Assembly (NCBI RefSeq): GCF_932276165.1
Contig: NC_064012.1
Span: 1,061,501-1,125,500 of the forward strand
Direction of reading: 5' to 3'
From: Plutella xylostella
Lineage: Eukaryota; Arthropoda; Insecta; Lepidoptera; Plutellidae
Length of the DNA: 64,000 bases
Shown here: positions 19,536 through 31,009 of the stretch, piece by piece
Layout of the letters: the number at the start of each line of letters is the position of its first letter
Position numbering within the stretch: the first letter of the stretch is position 1
Position numbers and translations under genes: made by a program
The notes under the pieces: generated by a model
The model's database searches: none
What the model was told of the DNA's origin: nothing
Seen by the model: the letters and a program-made list of their open reading frames with translations, nothing else

Positions 19536-21599
19536 CTAGTACTGGTGGTGTAATTTACGAAAGTGAAAAAAGATTTTATTTTATTCTAAAGTTTTGGTTT
19601 TTGCTAGATCAACTTTGTATGCGAGAGAACATATACATAATTATAGTTTTCGACAAACTTTCAAACGTGTACTAGACGTGCTGTAGTCACCCCCTAGTGG
19701 CTTTCGGGTTATTGTATTTAAATTGATGGATTTCCTCGATGGTACCTATAATCAGCCGTCGGACTGGGCGGCCGCCGGTCAGCTGACATAGGCGGTGCTG
19801 TCTCAGGCCGCTCTCTTTGCCTCCACAATTACCTAATGGCTCTGACCTGACTGATTCAGGACACATCGCTTTATCATAACTAACTTATGTCCCACTAACT
19901 CTACTTATCGATCAACTCCCATGTTAATAAGCAGAACTGTAGTAGCACACAGCTACATGTAATTATTCTGATTGCTGTCGCCAACATTTTTATAGAGCTC
20001 ATTAAAACTCGGCTGCACGAGTCAACATTTTTATACTGAAATGTTTTTATTTCATTTTTATTTTTAATGTCCCCGCTGAAATTGAAACTAAAATTGAATT
20101 ATATCTACCACTTCTTTCATTATTTCGTTTAATTGACAATCGAAGGTAGGTATCCTGTTTAAACATTTACAAATGTAACTGAAACATTCATTTTAATTTT
20201 GATTCTAAACTGAAATTAGATTGACCTTTGACTATAAATGGATTCTTGAGAAGCTACACATCCGACATGAACAAGACACAGTAAAATATTTAAAATTAAT
20301 TTTTGATATCTGACAGATTTTTTTTGTTCATTGTTGGCAACTTTATTATTTCCATCAGCCAATCAGCTAACTATCAGTGCTTATGTTTTAAAAATAAAAA
20401 ACATCCAAAATAATTATTTATAGAATAGAATCTAATAGAATAGACCCACTCAGAGCACATCATGCAATTGAAGCAAGTTGAATCGTGATTGGCGAAGGAA
20501 CTCGAGACCCGAAATTTAGATCGTTTGTAGATTTCCGGCCAATCCTGATGGGACGAATTATTGACCAATAGCCGGGGAGTTCTACAGGAAATAGCACTTT
20601 AAAGTAGACACTTTATTGATTATACATTTAAAGTTTTAATGTCTGTGGCAATTCCAAACTTTATTTCCTAAGGCGCCATTATTGAGTTTCCCCCAAAAAG
20701 TTGCGATTTGTTGTCGCAACCAACCCAAATACCAAGTAGGTATACAAACATGAAAGTTACGCATACTTCCTTAACTACATAGAAGTTAAGTTACTAAGTA
20801 CTATTTCAACGAGTTTTCTTCTTGTTTGCTCGCAGAACCGATACAGGTCAGTTATTTAAGTGGTGGGTGGTACGAAGTCGGAGCATCTCTGATTTATAGA
20901 GTGGGCCTCGGCAATGCCGCAACAATGCGCCCGGCGAGTGACGTTCAGTCTACATTCATTCAGATACGGAGATACGGATACAGATAGATACTATCAGTCT
21001 TAGCTGATTGAATAGGCCTTCTATTCAATCTTCTATGAATTGGTTAAGGGAATACTCACCAATAGATGTAAATACACGGACTTTAAAATTATTAATTAGA
21101 CTAATAAAGTAACTAGGTAGTTGGTGAAACGCGCGTTTAATACTAAAAAGAGTGTCTGTTTGTGTTTTAGTATTCCTCTTGAGCCGCCTTTGAACCAAAC
21201 AGCGACAAAGTTAGATTTAATTTTATGTTATACACCAAGGAGCAGCAATTTTCACAACTCGCCTAATGGATTAGTATTTAATGAGTTGTATTACGTCACC
21301 AAACGTGTACCGAAAACGCTGAAATTACTGAGAAAACGTTAATTCGTTTTAACTCGCTTTATGAAAGACAGACGCGCGAGTTAGCTGAATTAAGTATTAT
21401 ACGTATTTACTTGCGAGAATTTAGTGAGAGGAAGAGAGTCTTGGTTTATTTTGTGCACTGTGGGGTTGGTAGACACTGTTAGACTCATATTAACCTCTCG
21501 GACACTAGGTATGTTTACCAAACTAGACTTTAATTGCACTGTCGCGCGGTCACAATTAAGTTGGCGAACTTTTATAGTTGTGGAAAATGCCGGTCCGCA
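19536..21599. other. Non-coding stretch with promoter-like features
   Basis: No element or exon recognised. It holds the CCAAT cluster at 20359-20569, an initiator-like TTCAGTCTACATTC at about 20947 and an AGATACGGAGATACGGATACAGATAGATA short tandem run at 20965-20990. Confidence 0.4.
20359..20569. promoter_or_regulatory. Cluster of four CCAAT boxes
   Basis: CCAAT at 20359, 20539 and 20565 and its reverse ATTGG at 20488 fall within 211 bp, two of them in the extended form CCAATC. No TATA or initiator is obvious next to them. Regulatory function is inference. Confidence 0.3.
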
Positions 21600-21800
21600 C
21601 ACAACCCTGTCTATGCACCGGTGATGTCGAGTGATGTTTGTGTGATGTTGTCACTGTGAGTGGTGGGTAGGTGGTGGTGTTATCGCGAGCGACCGACCGT
21701 GGTGGCGGGGGGCGCGCACTGCCGCCGGCGCGACTGACTCCGCCGGGCCTCGCTCCGGGAGTGCTGCACTGGCGGCACAACGACAGCCAGGCGGCCTACT
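21600..21800 (-). promoter_or_regulatory. GC-rich, CpG-rich island, possible minus-strand promoter or 5' UTR
   Basis: A sharp rise in GC at 21690-21780 (GGCGGGGGGCGCGCACTGCC) in AT-rich surroundings. On the minus strand GGAGTCAGTCGCGCC holds an initiator TCAGT with its A at 21735. No coding start with a donor was found. It may be a non-coding first exon of the same gene as exons 1a and 1b. Confidence 0.35.
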
Positions 21801-22013
21801 CCTGCTTCCCGAGATGTTAAGGCCTTACTACTAAGACTTAAAATTTTTAAACATGTGTTTAGTCTAATGATGTCAAATACAATTGTTAATACCATCTGTT
21901 AAAAAGCGTTGTTTATAGAACATGTTCTAAAGAGTTTTCTAGCAATTGGTTTGTTTAGGTAGATCTCAAGTCAGAGTCGGCGTTAGCATTTTCGTGAATC
22001 TATAGAAAAGCAC

Positions 22014-22150
22014 CTGGGGGGTCACTATCTAAGAAGAAAAACGAAGTTTCTGAGCGTTTCTGCGCGAGCCATGACTCTATCTTGTATTAAATGTGCCGAT
22101 TGCACGAAAGCTCTCGTTCGTTAGTTTTTCGTCAGTATAAAGTAACCCTG
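22014..22150. mobile_element. MITE-C copy
   Basis: Ends TGGGGGGTCACTATCTAAG and TATAAAGTAACCCTGC; interior CATGACTCTATCTTGTATTAAATG and AGCTCTCGTTCGTTAG, parallel to 8716-8852. Confidence 0.65.
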
Positions 22151-23010
22151 CTGTCTCTAGCGAGACCCTCAATAGACTTGGCGCTCCTCAGTAATCCTCT
22201 TGTGGAACTACAGGCACTCGCAAAGCCTGCGCGGTAATCCGCGGCGTTTACAACGACATTAAACACACTTTCGGAATCCATTCGGGGTTTGTAAGCAATG
22301 TCGAGTAAACTTTGGAGCCGTTCTGGTTTATGATTGCACGCACTCTTCAAATTTTACCGTAAGTTATTGCACAGACAGGCTTTTTCTCAATAAATAAAAT
22401 TATCTTGTAAAGAACTCTACGTAATTATAGTTTTGTATTATTATCAGAGACAGATAATTTTAAATATGTACAATTACCTAGGTATTAATTGTAATACATT
22501 TATAATTTATAGTAACTTATTGAGAAATTGTTTAAAAAGTTGTATAATATTTAATGTTTCTGACAACTTTAACTTTGCAACGGGTAAAATAAGGGAGATC
22601 TCAAAAATTACAAAGGATGATATTGGCGCCGTAATATACGAGTATATATTGGCGTATTGGGTGTTGGCACATAGTTCCATCTATAGAAAAGTAGGTAGGT
22701 ACTCTAGGTTACTTAAATCCACTTCGGCAACGCATAGTGGAGGTAACTATAGATTATATAGGTTTCACTAAATAGCACTATGAGCTAAACCACAGGGTAT
22801 AATAGTGGGAATCGCCGCATGGCATATCATTGCCATAGAATATTGCACTCACCTACATATTAGCCACGGACTCTTACCCTATATTTTGACTTGATGACTT
22901 TGATGATACATACCGCGATAGTAAAACAAATAGGTTTATTTAAGTAAATTAAAAGTAACAAGTTACCCTCATATGTAAATACTGAAGGTTTTCTAGAAAA
23001 CTATGTATAA
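22151..23010. other. Non-coding, with one unrecognised open stretch
   Basis: A minus-strand frame over 22151-22335 (HKPERLQSLLDIAYKPRMDSESVF..) has GC balance unlike its neighbours, but no start, donor or family resemblance that I can identify. The rest is AT-rich. Confidence 0.35.
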
Positions 23011-23012
23011 TA

Positions 23013-23245
23013 CACTCACGGGCAATGAAAAGGTTCCACTGAGAAAAGCACCAAATTACTCCTAAACGGAAAAGGCTAGCTTAATGACACCTTCTGCAAC
23101 ATTGAAGTACATTAAACAGTGCATCAGGATATTACCAACTGAAAACGGTAGTATTTTGTAATTTTTTTAAATTAAATGATTGGAAAAATTGAGGTCTTTT
23201 GGTGTCGTCATTTTTTGAGTGGACCTATTTCATTGCCCGTGAGTG
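23013..23245 (+). mobile_element. MITE-A copy, near full length, TA target
   Basis: Begins CACTCACGGGCAATGAAAAG and ends CATTGCCCGTGAGTG, flanked by TA at 23011-23012 and 23246-23247. Interior CTCCTAAACGGAAAAGGCTA and CATCAGGATATTACCAACTG. Confidence 0.9.
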
Positions 23246-23259
23246 TATTCCATTTTCGG

Positions 23260-23640
23260 TAGGGCTTAGTGCCGCCAGCACCTAGCAACCATATCCAAGG
23301 TTTGACTATTTCCCACCATGTTGGTCTGCTGCGGGTGGGTGGTATTTATTTAGATGTACAAAAAGTCTAGGTCCCTGGGCAGAGCTGTGGTGAAATAGTG
23401 GATAAGATTTCGTACTTTCAATGGCGAGGCTTGCACATGGTATAGTAGTGCAGGTTATTTCACGGTATTTTCCCACTCTGTCAGTTTCACGAGGTAAAAA
23501 CTACTTTTTAGAAGAATGTGGCAGTATTGTGGATGCCAGAATTTGAACCTAAGTCTCTCGATTAAAAGTACGAAATCTTATCCGCTATGCCACCGCAGTT
23601 CTGACCAGGGAGCTAGCTTTTGAAAGGGTATTATAAAATA
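23260..23640 (-). mobile_element. tRNA-headed SINE with an inverted internal copy of its own head
   Basis: On the minus strand GCGGTGGCATAGCGGATAAG (A-box-like) begins near 23605, and GGTTCAAATTC (B-box-like) follows at about 23550. The body ends ACCCGCAGCAGACCAACATG-like, as in SINE-1. On the plus strand GTGGTGAAATAGTGGATAAG at about 23390 repeats the head in the opposite direction, so the unit folds on itself. Confidence 0.6.
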
Positions 23641-24059
23641 TTTATAAGTAGGTAGGTGTATTAGTTAGGCACAAATTTCGCATCACAGCTATATCATCAT
23701 AAAATATATCATCACAGTGTAGACAAGATTCGTTTCCAAACCGCACTAATTAGCCAACTGTTTCTCCTTAGCTAACTGTAGTGTTTGGTCCTGCTACCCG
23801 AAATGAAGACAACTGAAACAAATAGTTCAGAGGGCCACGGTTAGATGGCGCTTGCTGAAGCATTGGGTGCTAACAAGAGGTAATTTTTAAAGCGATCAAA
23901 CTCGAAATTCACGTATTTTTATTTATAAATCTATGTCTTTTGGAAGTTGTTACAAACCTGTAAGTATTTTTAATTGATTAAATATTTATTGAAAATTTAA
24001 AAGTTAACCAAGAAAGGAACATAGTTAAATAACACAACAATTATCTATTTTAAAGACTT

Positions 24060-24206
24060 TAAGGCCCTGTTCCACAATGTCTGGTTAGTGGCTACCTGTC
24101 GGATAAAATACATACTGTCACTGTCTAAAAAATAATGACAGAGAGTGACAGCATGTATTTTATCCGACAGGTAGCCACTAACCAGACATTGTGGAACAGG
24201 CCCTTA
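24060..24206. mobile_element. MITE-G, near-perfect palindrome
   Basis: Arms of about 65-70 bp starting AAGGCCCTGTTCCACAATG pair almost perfectly with the right arm ending CATTGTGGAACAGGCCCTT. The loop is about 10-15 bp of A/T. Flanked by TTA-like bases. Confidence 0.85.
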
Positions 24207-24352
24207 GATTCCAGAACACTAACTTTTTCATGAATATTCGTCCGTACCACCTGCACTATTGAGTGACGGGGCCAGCATAATTGAATGCAGTGTTTATATT
24301 CTCTTTGGTATAATGAGGTTTTCTCAGCCGTTACCGCAGCAGGGCCAAGATA

Positions 24353-24650
24353 TTGCTAGCAGGGGGGGGGGGGACCGGAAGTGCATCCGGTAACGGAACT
24401 GCGACAAACAGCCACGCTTCATTACACAGCCTACTTCAAGTACTCCGCGTAAGAATCATAGACAATGTAGAGCAACTTCTAAGGAGTCGAGTTGCCTGGC
24501 TGTATGTATTTTTTAAAAATAATTTGAAAAAATGTGTTGTTTTATCAATAACTACGTTTCTTCGTACAAAATTTGAGAATAAACTCGTAAATCACCCCAT
24601 ATCAACTTACTACTTATACCATTTTTGCAACACCCTGTATATTTCTCTAA
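24353..24650 (+). pseudogene. Possible DNA-transposon 3' relic
   Basis: An open stretch ASLHSLLQVLRVRIIDNVEQL precedes a terminal TTTTTGCAACACCCTGTA at 24627-24644, the same terminus as MITE-E. This suggests the tail of a transposase gene plus right terminal repeat. No catalytic residues are present and the family is uncertain. A run of about 12 G lies at 24362-24373. Confidence 0.35.
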
Positions 24651-26553
24651 CTATTGTATTGTATAACTATATTGAATGGCATTGTTTAGTGTACGCATGA
24701 TTGGAGCTCCGATGTTAAAGTGTATTCGGTTGAATGAAGGTTCGAATTCGAAATTCGAATACAATCAAGGAACATAATTATACAAAATAACCTCAATTAT
24801 TGTTATTTAACTACTCTTCTATTTAACGTAAACACCATAAAACATCATCATCTCTAAACAGTTGAGTTTTCTCAGCAAAAACAATTCTAAGATTTTTTTA
24901 CTTTTTGCTATCGGGAATGGTTTTTTTTCGCGAATTTTCAAAAGTCGTGGAACAAAAGTTGTTAAGTTCTACTGAGCCCCCCTTCGACGTGCACTTTAAA
25001 AATAACGTTAATATTGTTTTAATTCCTAATGAGTTGAAAATGAAAATCAAACTTTTATCCATTAACTCTGCGTAAGGTTTGTTTGATGTACTGTTTTTAT
25101 GGTAAATTAAGTAAGTACACCCACGAGAAATGAGTAAGTTCAACTTAGAAACTGTCGACACCAAATAAACCTACAACATTTAATTTAGATTTTGATCGAA
25201 AATACAAATACTTCATTATTCCAGTAGTATTTTTCAGGAACTTTTTCACTACTTCTTACATGATCATCAAATTTAATATTAGTTTCGAATATTATAGTAC
25301 ACTCGTGTTCGGTGTACAATTTTCCGGTGCACTGAAAATGATTAGAATCGTCCAGCTGAAAGTACAGGCCCCTTTGAGCGGCGTTGGCGGACACCTGCGT
25401 ATTTACACAGCATTACATAGGTACAGTCGTGTGCATTAACATGTAAGCACTTCTGTACCTGACTGTACAGACGTGCTCTACCATTATAAGATAATATTAA
25501 CTAGTTATTTTATTTAGGTAAGTTCGATTTTAATTTACCTACAAGGAATAATATATATTTTTTTATGAAAAGAAAGATAGAAATAAATACCTACTCTATT
25601 TTCTTTTTATCAAAAAGAATATTTTCCATAATAATAATTCACTTGACTAATCAATTCTAATTCTCTAAATAAAAAAAGATTAATATAAGTAAGTTATTAA
25701 GATTCTCGTGAATAAAGTTTCGTTAACTTTGTTTATTATCTCAGTAAATAAAATCAGTTGAAAGGATATAAGTAAGTACTTACATATTACCTTGTAATCA
25801 ACTTCTTTGTTTAAAACAATAGGGTTTTTAAACCAGTTTTTTTTATTCCAGACTCTAATCTGAACATAAACTTTTGAAAGTAACTGTACTAACCGGGAAT
25901 AATTATTTATTTCAATTATATCGTGCTTGTTAGTGAAATGCCAGCTGCCTGTGTGAATCACCCTGTATGTTGCCGGCTCGTTACACCGAGCACCATTGTG
26001 ACAATTTATTACATTAAATTATGTTTAAAGGGTGTTTAAATGTGGTATGTTTTCTCTTTATCAACACATATTTTTATGTAGCCATAACTGTGCCCTATGC
26101 CCCACTACTGGGCTAAGACCTCCACATTCTTATCAAAACATGTAGGTAAATATTTAAATAATTGTGTACATTTCCGTGTTTTATAATATAAGAAACATAA
26201 ACTGAAATTATACTCGCTTAACAACAATTTCTTAACTATAATTTATGTTAATTTCCTAATAATGTAACACACAAGGTGCAAAACTTGAACTAGCTTCTGT
26301 TAGTGACGGATTAAACTTAAGTTATACCTTAGTTACTTGATAAGACAATATAAATTACAAAAACAAGGAACAAACTGTCTGACTCAGCCTTTACTTTACT
26401 TTACTTGACTTGGACTTTACTCTAACATAATTGTATTCTTTGTAAAGGAGATTAGAAAATAAATTAAATACGAGTATAACTTGCAGGTATTGTACTCGTG
26501 TAATATCGACTCATGCGGAATTGTCAAACGGAACTTAAACTGAAGTCATCGTT
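24651..26553. other. Non-coding, AT-rich
   Basis: No exon found. At 26085-26135 CTGTGCCCTATGCCCCACTA followed by CTGGGCTAAGACCTCC is a short LINE/SINE 3'-end relic. Confidence 0.45.
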
Positions 26554-26700
26554 AAGGGGTGTTATAAGTTTAGCGCATATCTGTCCGTGGTGGCGTACCT
26601 CCCAAATAGCTGAACCGATTTTCGCGTGATTTATTTTTTAGGGTCATAGGTAATGTTACCCCGAGTGGTCTTAGCCATGTTTTATGACTATAATTCGACA
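26554..26700 (+). repeat. Helitron-like or MITE relic sharing sequence with 54240-55690
   Basis: Words GGTGTTATAAGTTTAGCGCA, ATAGCTGAACCGATTTTCG and TTTTTTAGGGTCATAGGTAA are the style of GTCTGT-type lepidopteran repeats. TTTTAGGGTCATAGGTAATG parallels TTTTAGGGTTATAGGTAATG, which is split by the hAT insertion at 54274, so this copy is an uninterrupted paralogue of that target. Confidence 0.5.
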
Positions 26701-27417
26701 TTAAGTGTTCACTGTTGGCGGTTTTTAACGTTCGTTAGGTAATTTGTCCATTCACCGTACTCCACCCAAGTCTGAGTTGTTCTATAGCACTAACTACTAT
26801 CAAATCAAAGCAGAAATAGATGTGAGCGTACCTACAATGTTTCTTATATTATAATACATATATTTAATAATATCACATAGAATTTTCTCCTAAATGTGCA
26901 AAACGTTTGTCATTATAAAACATTCAAAGGACCACATCATATTTCCTAAAAGTCTTTGTAAAATACAATTCTCCATAAAACATAACAAAATACTATTTAA
27001 AATACGCTTAATTTAAGCATTTCTTTAGTTAAATTCCGGTTTAAAAAGCTCAAAAAGCTGAAAAGATAATTTCTTTTATGCTTCATTAAAGTACGCAACT
27101 CGAATGAAAGGTTCAACAGCAAAAGTAATTAAATTTCTTTTGCAACGGACAAAAAGTAAAATCATATTACACAGTGAAAGCCACAGCCAGATCCACAAGT
27201 TGGGTGGTAATTTTTTTTACTTTTCGATTGTACCCACATTATTATTTCCACAATGGAGCCACTGAAACACAAAGCAAAGAGAAAAGGTAGAAGTAACTGT
27301 ATGAAGTACCTAACCTCCGCTTCCGCTCTGCGTTTGAATAGCTAGTGAAGATGAGTGGATTGTCTCATGCAGTTTTACTTTGTTATATAAATACATAATA
27401 TACGGTATCAGCATCAT
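26701..27417. other. Non-coding, nothing recognised
   Basis: AT-rich, no features. Confidence 0.4.
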
Positions 27418-27462
27418 CATCATCTCCAGCCCATAATCGTCTATTGCTGCACTAGGCCCAAA
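27418..27462 (-). pseudogene. RTE 3'-tail relic
   Basis: CATCATCATCATCTCCAGCC, AATCGTCTATTGCTGCACTA and GGCCCA match the extreme RTE 3' end seen at 7548-7600 and 51751-51819. Confidence 0.55.
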
Positions 27463-27486
27463 CCCAAAATTCGCCAAAAAGTATTA

Positions 27487-27693
27487 AGGCTCCCATTCAC
27501 GGGCGCCTCACGGGCGCGTCAATCAGCGGATTTGTCGCTGGAGTCTATGTTCCTTGTGAAAGGGTCGTAAACTTCACAATCGGCTGGACTGCAACTCGAG
27601 GCTCGTGTAGTGTGTGGGCGATGACGGATTTGTTCACGGATTGGTACGGCTCGGGGCTCGGCTCGCGGTGCGTGTAGTGAATGGGGTCTTTAG
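27487..27693. mobile_element. GC-rich MITE with CCCATTCAC ends
   Basis: The left end AAGGCTCCCATTCACGGGCG pairs with the right end GTAGTGAATGGGGTCTTT. The interior is CG-rich (GGCTCGGGGCTCGGCTCGCG). Non-coding. Confidence 0.55.
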
Positions 27694-28514
27694 GCAGATA
27701 TCAGACGGACTGTACAACAACAATAAACGCTTTTATTGTTATGGCCAATAAAATTTAAATTTCTGATTCCTGATGTTTCAATAATTCTTCTACCTTTCCT
27801 GCGTCTACCTTTTACACCGTGTAGGTATAATTATGTAGAAGGTATTTGTGATAATTACGGAACTATTACAACTTGTAAAATGAATCGAATAGTTCCCTGA
27901 CGTAAAATAGTGTGGGGAACACCATAGATCTGTTTCATTATGCAGTTGCAACAGGTGCAATTAAATGGAAAACATATTACCTACGTGAATTAAAAACCAA
28001 AGGCCATTTAAATTATTTTGTAATAATTTTAAATCAAGCTATTAAAAAATTAAATCAATTTATTACCAAAGATACCTAAGTACCCATTTTTTATGTCAAA
28101 ACATACAAAGAGTGTGTTACCTATTCGGAAAGATTTCATTTTAAATTTCCGGACCCCAAAAAGCTGCATGCACTTCGAACCCTACAGCTTACAGCCGTGA
28201 GTGTGTCTACATAAGGGTTTATATAAGTCAAGTGGTAACCTAAGTAAATGAAACCCCTATAAGTGTGGCCGAGAGCCCTCCGCCCAGTGAGTCGGCAATA
28301 GGCAAGCTATTTTAAGAACAAAGGGCCAACTAGTCCACTGTCCCATGAATTGGATAACGATTGTACCCGTTTAACAATGTTGATGAGGCTTTGATTCGAG
28401 GTTGTATCACAATGTGCTCGCCCACTGTCAACATGTGAATCCTGTAAATGTCTGTTTCAAAAATTCTGAAGTGCGGAGCAAGACTGTGCTACAGATAAAA
28501 TAAACGCGAGATTA
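27694..28514. other. Non-coding, nothing recognised
   Basis: A weak inverted pair around 28205-28265 (ACATAAGGGTTTATA against AACCCCTATAAGTGT) is the only structure seen. Confidence 0.35.
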
Positions 28515-28645
28515 AAGTTTAACTGTCCTACCACATTTTTTTAAAACATTGTTTAACTAAGTGTTTAAAACTAAATTTTACAGATTTTCTAGGCGTTTGA
28601 CAGCGCAAAACAACTGTTAAACACTGTCTATTTTTGGTGGTAAGA
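28515..28645. mobile_element. MITE relic with GTCYTACCACC / GGTGGTAAGAC ends
   Basis: Left GTTTAACTGTCCTACCACATTT and right TTTTTGGTGGTAAGACCCTA pair, as do the internal words AAGTGTTTAA and TTAAACACTGT. Confidence 0.5.
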
Positions 28646-29119
28646 CCCTAAGTCAATAATTCCGAATTCATGTGTTTATTAGAAACTTTGCGAACTTTCT
28701 AACTTTTTCATAGCTTTATAGTGTAATTTATATATATTGTACTATGTATTCATGATAAATAATTGTATGTGTGTTTTTATTCGTGTTCGGTGCAACTGTA
28801 ACGAGCACGTTCAGAAATGTATGTCATGTTCAGTCCACTCGGAGTGCACGCCTGCCGTCTGCCTGTAGGGAAATCCCGCAATCGAGTTGCGGTCGAATTT
28901 TCGTAAATTTTTAACGATCCCAATCAAAAGTCGTCGAAATTGAGCCGAGGTTCAAATGTGGCCTATTTCATTAGACCGAATACAAAAAGCCCGAAAACTA
29001 AAGCCGCTGAATATTGGAGCTTACATATACCTATTGTATGTATGGTATATGTTACAGCCCGTAGAAGCTTTTCAGTTTTAAATTAAGTTTCTAATTTTTA
29101 CCTTATTTATTTATTTATA
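28646..29119. other. Non-coding, balanced composition in the middle
   Basis: 28800-29020 has near-even base composition and no repeat signature. It is a possible conserved noncoding block, but nothing in it can be named. Confidence 0.35.
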
Positions 29120-29345
29120 CACTCACGGGCAATGAAAAGGTTCCACTGAGAATATCACCAATTTACTCCTAAACGGAAAAGGCTAGCCTAATGACGCCTT
29201 GTGCAACATTGAAGTACATTAATTAACAGAGCATCAGGATATTAACATCTAACAATAATAATATTTTGTTCAAATTAAAAATGATTGTAAAAATTGGGGT
29301 CATTTAGTGTCGGAATTTTGTGAGTGGAACTTTTTCATTGCCAGT
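29120..29345 (+). mobile_element. MITE-A copy
   Basis: Begins CACTCACGGGCAATGAAAAG after TA (29118-29119). The right end is slightly decayed (TTTTTCATTGCCAGTG). Confidence 0.85.
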
Positions 29346-29722
29346 GCTTTTCATTTAAGTGTACATAAACGTACTTTTTGTCACGTTTGAAACAAAAGGA
29401 TGTTGCAAGGTCGGATCACTATCGAATTATATTCTCCTAATTTGCAACATCATGTTAACAGTTAACTCATAATTATGGTGATTTCATTCATCGGATAATT
29501 TAACATAGGTACTGTTTTAATTTAATATTAATAATATGTCAGAAATAACGTCAAAATTTATAATTAAACAAAGTGTTCATTATTTATTCTGAGTTAAATC
29601 TTGCGTAAACCTCAATATAAATCGAGTTTCATATTTGTGAAATGTTTAATTGTATTATGCCTCTGTAGTTTTATTGAATTATTGTTCTGACGCTTTAAAA
29701 TGTGCACTGTGCATGTGTTAGC

Positions 29723-30168
29723 GTCAATTCACACGTACCACAACCACACCACGTCGCAGCGACAAAATGTGGTCAAGCTGTGGTTACGTGTGAATTGTGT
29801 GACAGCGGCTTTTTTCAGTTGCGTTGTGGCAGCGACAAAATGACGATGTGGTTGCGTTGTCGCTGTCATTGCGATGTGGTAACCTCGTCGTCGTGTGCAG
29901 TTAATACGGAAAACAGGTTGCCGCGGTGCCGCCGCCGCGTGGCGGTGTTGCTATTGCGATGTGGTTGCGTTGTGGTTGCGATGTGGTTGCGATGTGGTTG
30001 CGATGTGGTTGCGATGTGGTCGTATTACACAGGTGGTCAATAACAACGGCAAAATGTGGCACGTGTGAATTGGATTATTCATTGTCAATACAAAATATAC
30101 GCCCGACCACATCGCGTGGTTGTGGTATGGTTGTGGCTGTGGTGTGGTTGTGGTACGTCTGAATTGAC
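29723..30168. mobile_element. MITE with GTCAATTCACACGTACCAC ends and internal minisatellite
   Basis: The left end GTCAATTCACACGTACCACA pairs with the right end TGTGGTACGTCTGAATTGAC. A second, inner pair (GTGTGAATTGTG and CACGTGTGAATTGG) lies inside. The interior is built from TGTGGTTG-like words on one strand. Cysteine-rich open frames here are products of this low-complexity sequence, not proteins. Confidence 0.75.
29958..30022 (+). repeat. 11-bp minisatellite GATGTGGTTGC, about six units
   Basis: Units: GATGTGGTTGC, GTTGTGGTTGC, then three GATGTGGTTGC and a partial. Contiguous without spacers, so not a CRISPR-type array. Confidence 0.9.
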
Positions 30169-30286
30169 CCTTAGTGACATTATTGTATTTTTCTGTGAAG
30201 TATTCCTTTGTGAATACATAATGTTATTCATAAAAGAGAGGTTTTCTGATCGAACACTTTTATATTACTTACAAGGGATTTAACTA

Positions 30287-30325
30287 CACTCGCGAGCAAT
30301 GAAAATGTTCCACTTATACTGTTTT
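30287..30325 (+). mobile_element. MITE-A left-end fragment
   Basis: CACTCGCGAGCAATGAAAAT followed by GTTCCACTTATA after TA. No right end found. Confidence 0.5.
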
Positions 30326-30675
30326 TGCTACGAGTTTTTCCTATTCCATACAATTTTCATACAAAAGAATTCAACGCGTTAGATTCAGAACTTTGACATG
30401 TCTTAGGGATTGCAATCCGGTCCGGCATATCCGGTAATCCGAAGGAATCGGTAAGTTTTTTTTGCCTATTTAATCCGACAAAACACCTAAACCTAAATCA
30501 TATTTCAGCCAATACAAGCCATAATACGTAGTTGGTTTTGGGCACAATCACAAAAGACTTGGCAATCAAAATAAATATTAGTACCTATTGCAAAGTAACA
30601 AGTATTTTTTAAATATTGTTAGTTATTGTACAGAAAATTTTGAAAGCCGATTAAAAAAAAAAAAAAAAAAACACG

Positions 30676-30795
30676 CACTCACGCCTTGTACTCATGTACT
30701 CCCTTGCGGGGTAGGCAGAGGTGCATTTCTGCACCCACTTTTCGCCAGAGTGTTAAGTTAGTCCCAATGTAATAGGGGGCGGGCCTATTGCCATT
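30676..30795. repeat. LINE 3'-UTR-like repeat next to a poly(A) run
   Basis: TGTACTCCCTTGCGGGGTAG, GCAGAGGTGCATTTCTGCAC and GTGTTAAGTTAGTCCCAATG form a block familiar from lepidopteran LINE or SINE 3' ends. An A run of about 18 (30653-30671) lies at its left side. Confidence 0.5.
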
Positions 30796-30802
30796 TTACG
30801 GA

Positions 30803-30960
30803 CGACCGAATGGCGTAGTGGTTAGTGACCCTGGCTACTGATATACTACAGATATTTGTTTAAACACAGATATTTGTTCTCGGGTCTTGGATGTGCCCGT
30901 AATGCCGATTAGACCCTAGATATTCCACGCATTAACTGTTATAGCAGTTTCATTTTAAAT
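30803..30960 (+). mobile_element. SINE-2 copy lacking the B box
   Basis: GACGACCGAATGGCGTAGTG with GGTTAGTGACCCTGGCTACT, then ACAGATATTTGTTTAAACAC and TTCTCGGGTCTTGG, parallel to 8983-9120. The GGTTCGTTCCC segment is missing. Confidence 0.6.
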
Positions 30961-31009
30961 AGAGCCTTTATACCTACTAACTCCCACACTACAAGAAAAA
31001 GTCATACTT

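Noticed and set aside
24361..24373. Run of about 12 G as a regulatory or structural element
   Set aside because: A homopolymer inside a transposon relic; probably slippage or a sequencing uncertainty.
29958..30022. Possible CRISPR-like repeat array
   Set aside because: 11-bp units without spacers in a eukaryotic MITE; a minisatellite.
29702..30162. Cysteine- and tryptophan-rich overlapping open frames
   Set aside because: They are products of the TGTGGTTG low-complexity MITE interior and appear in several frames at once.
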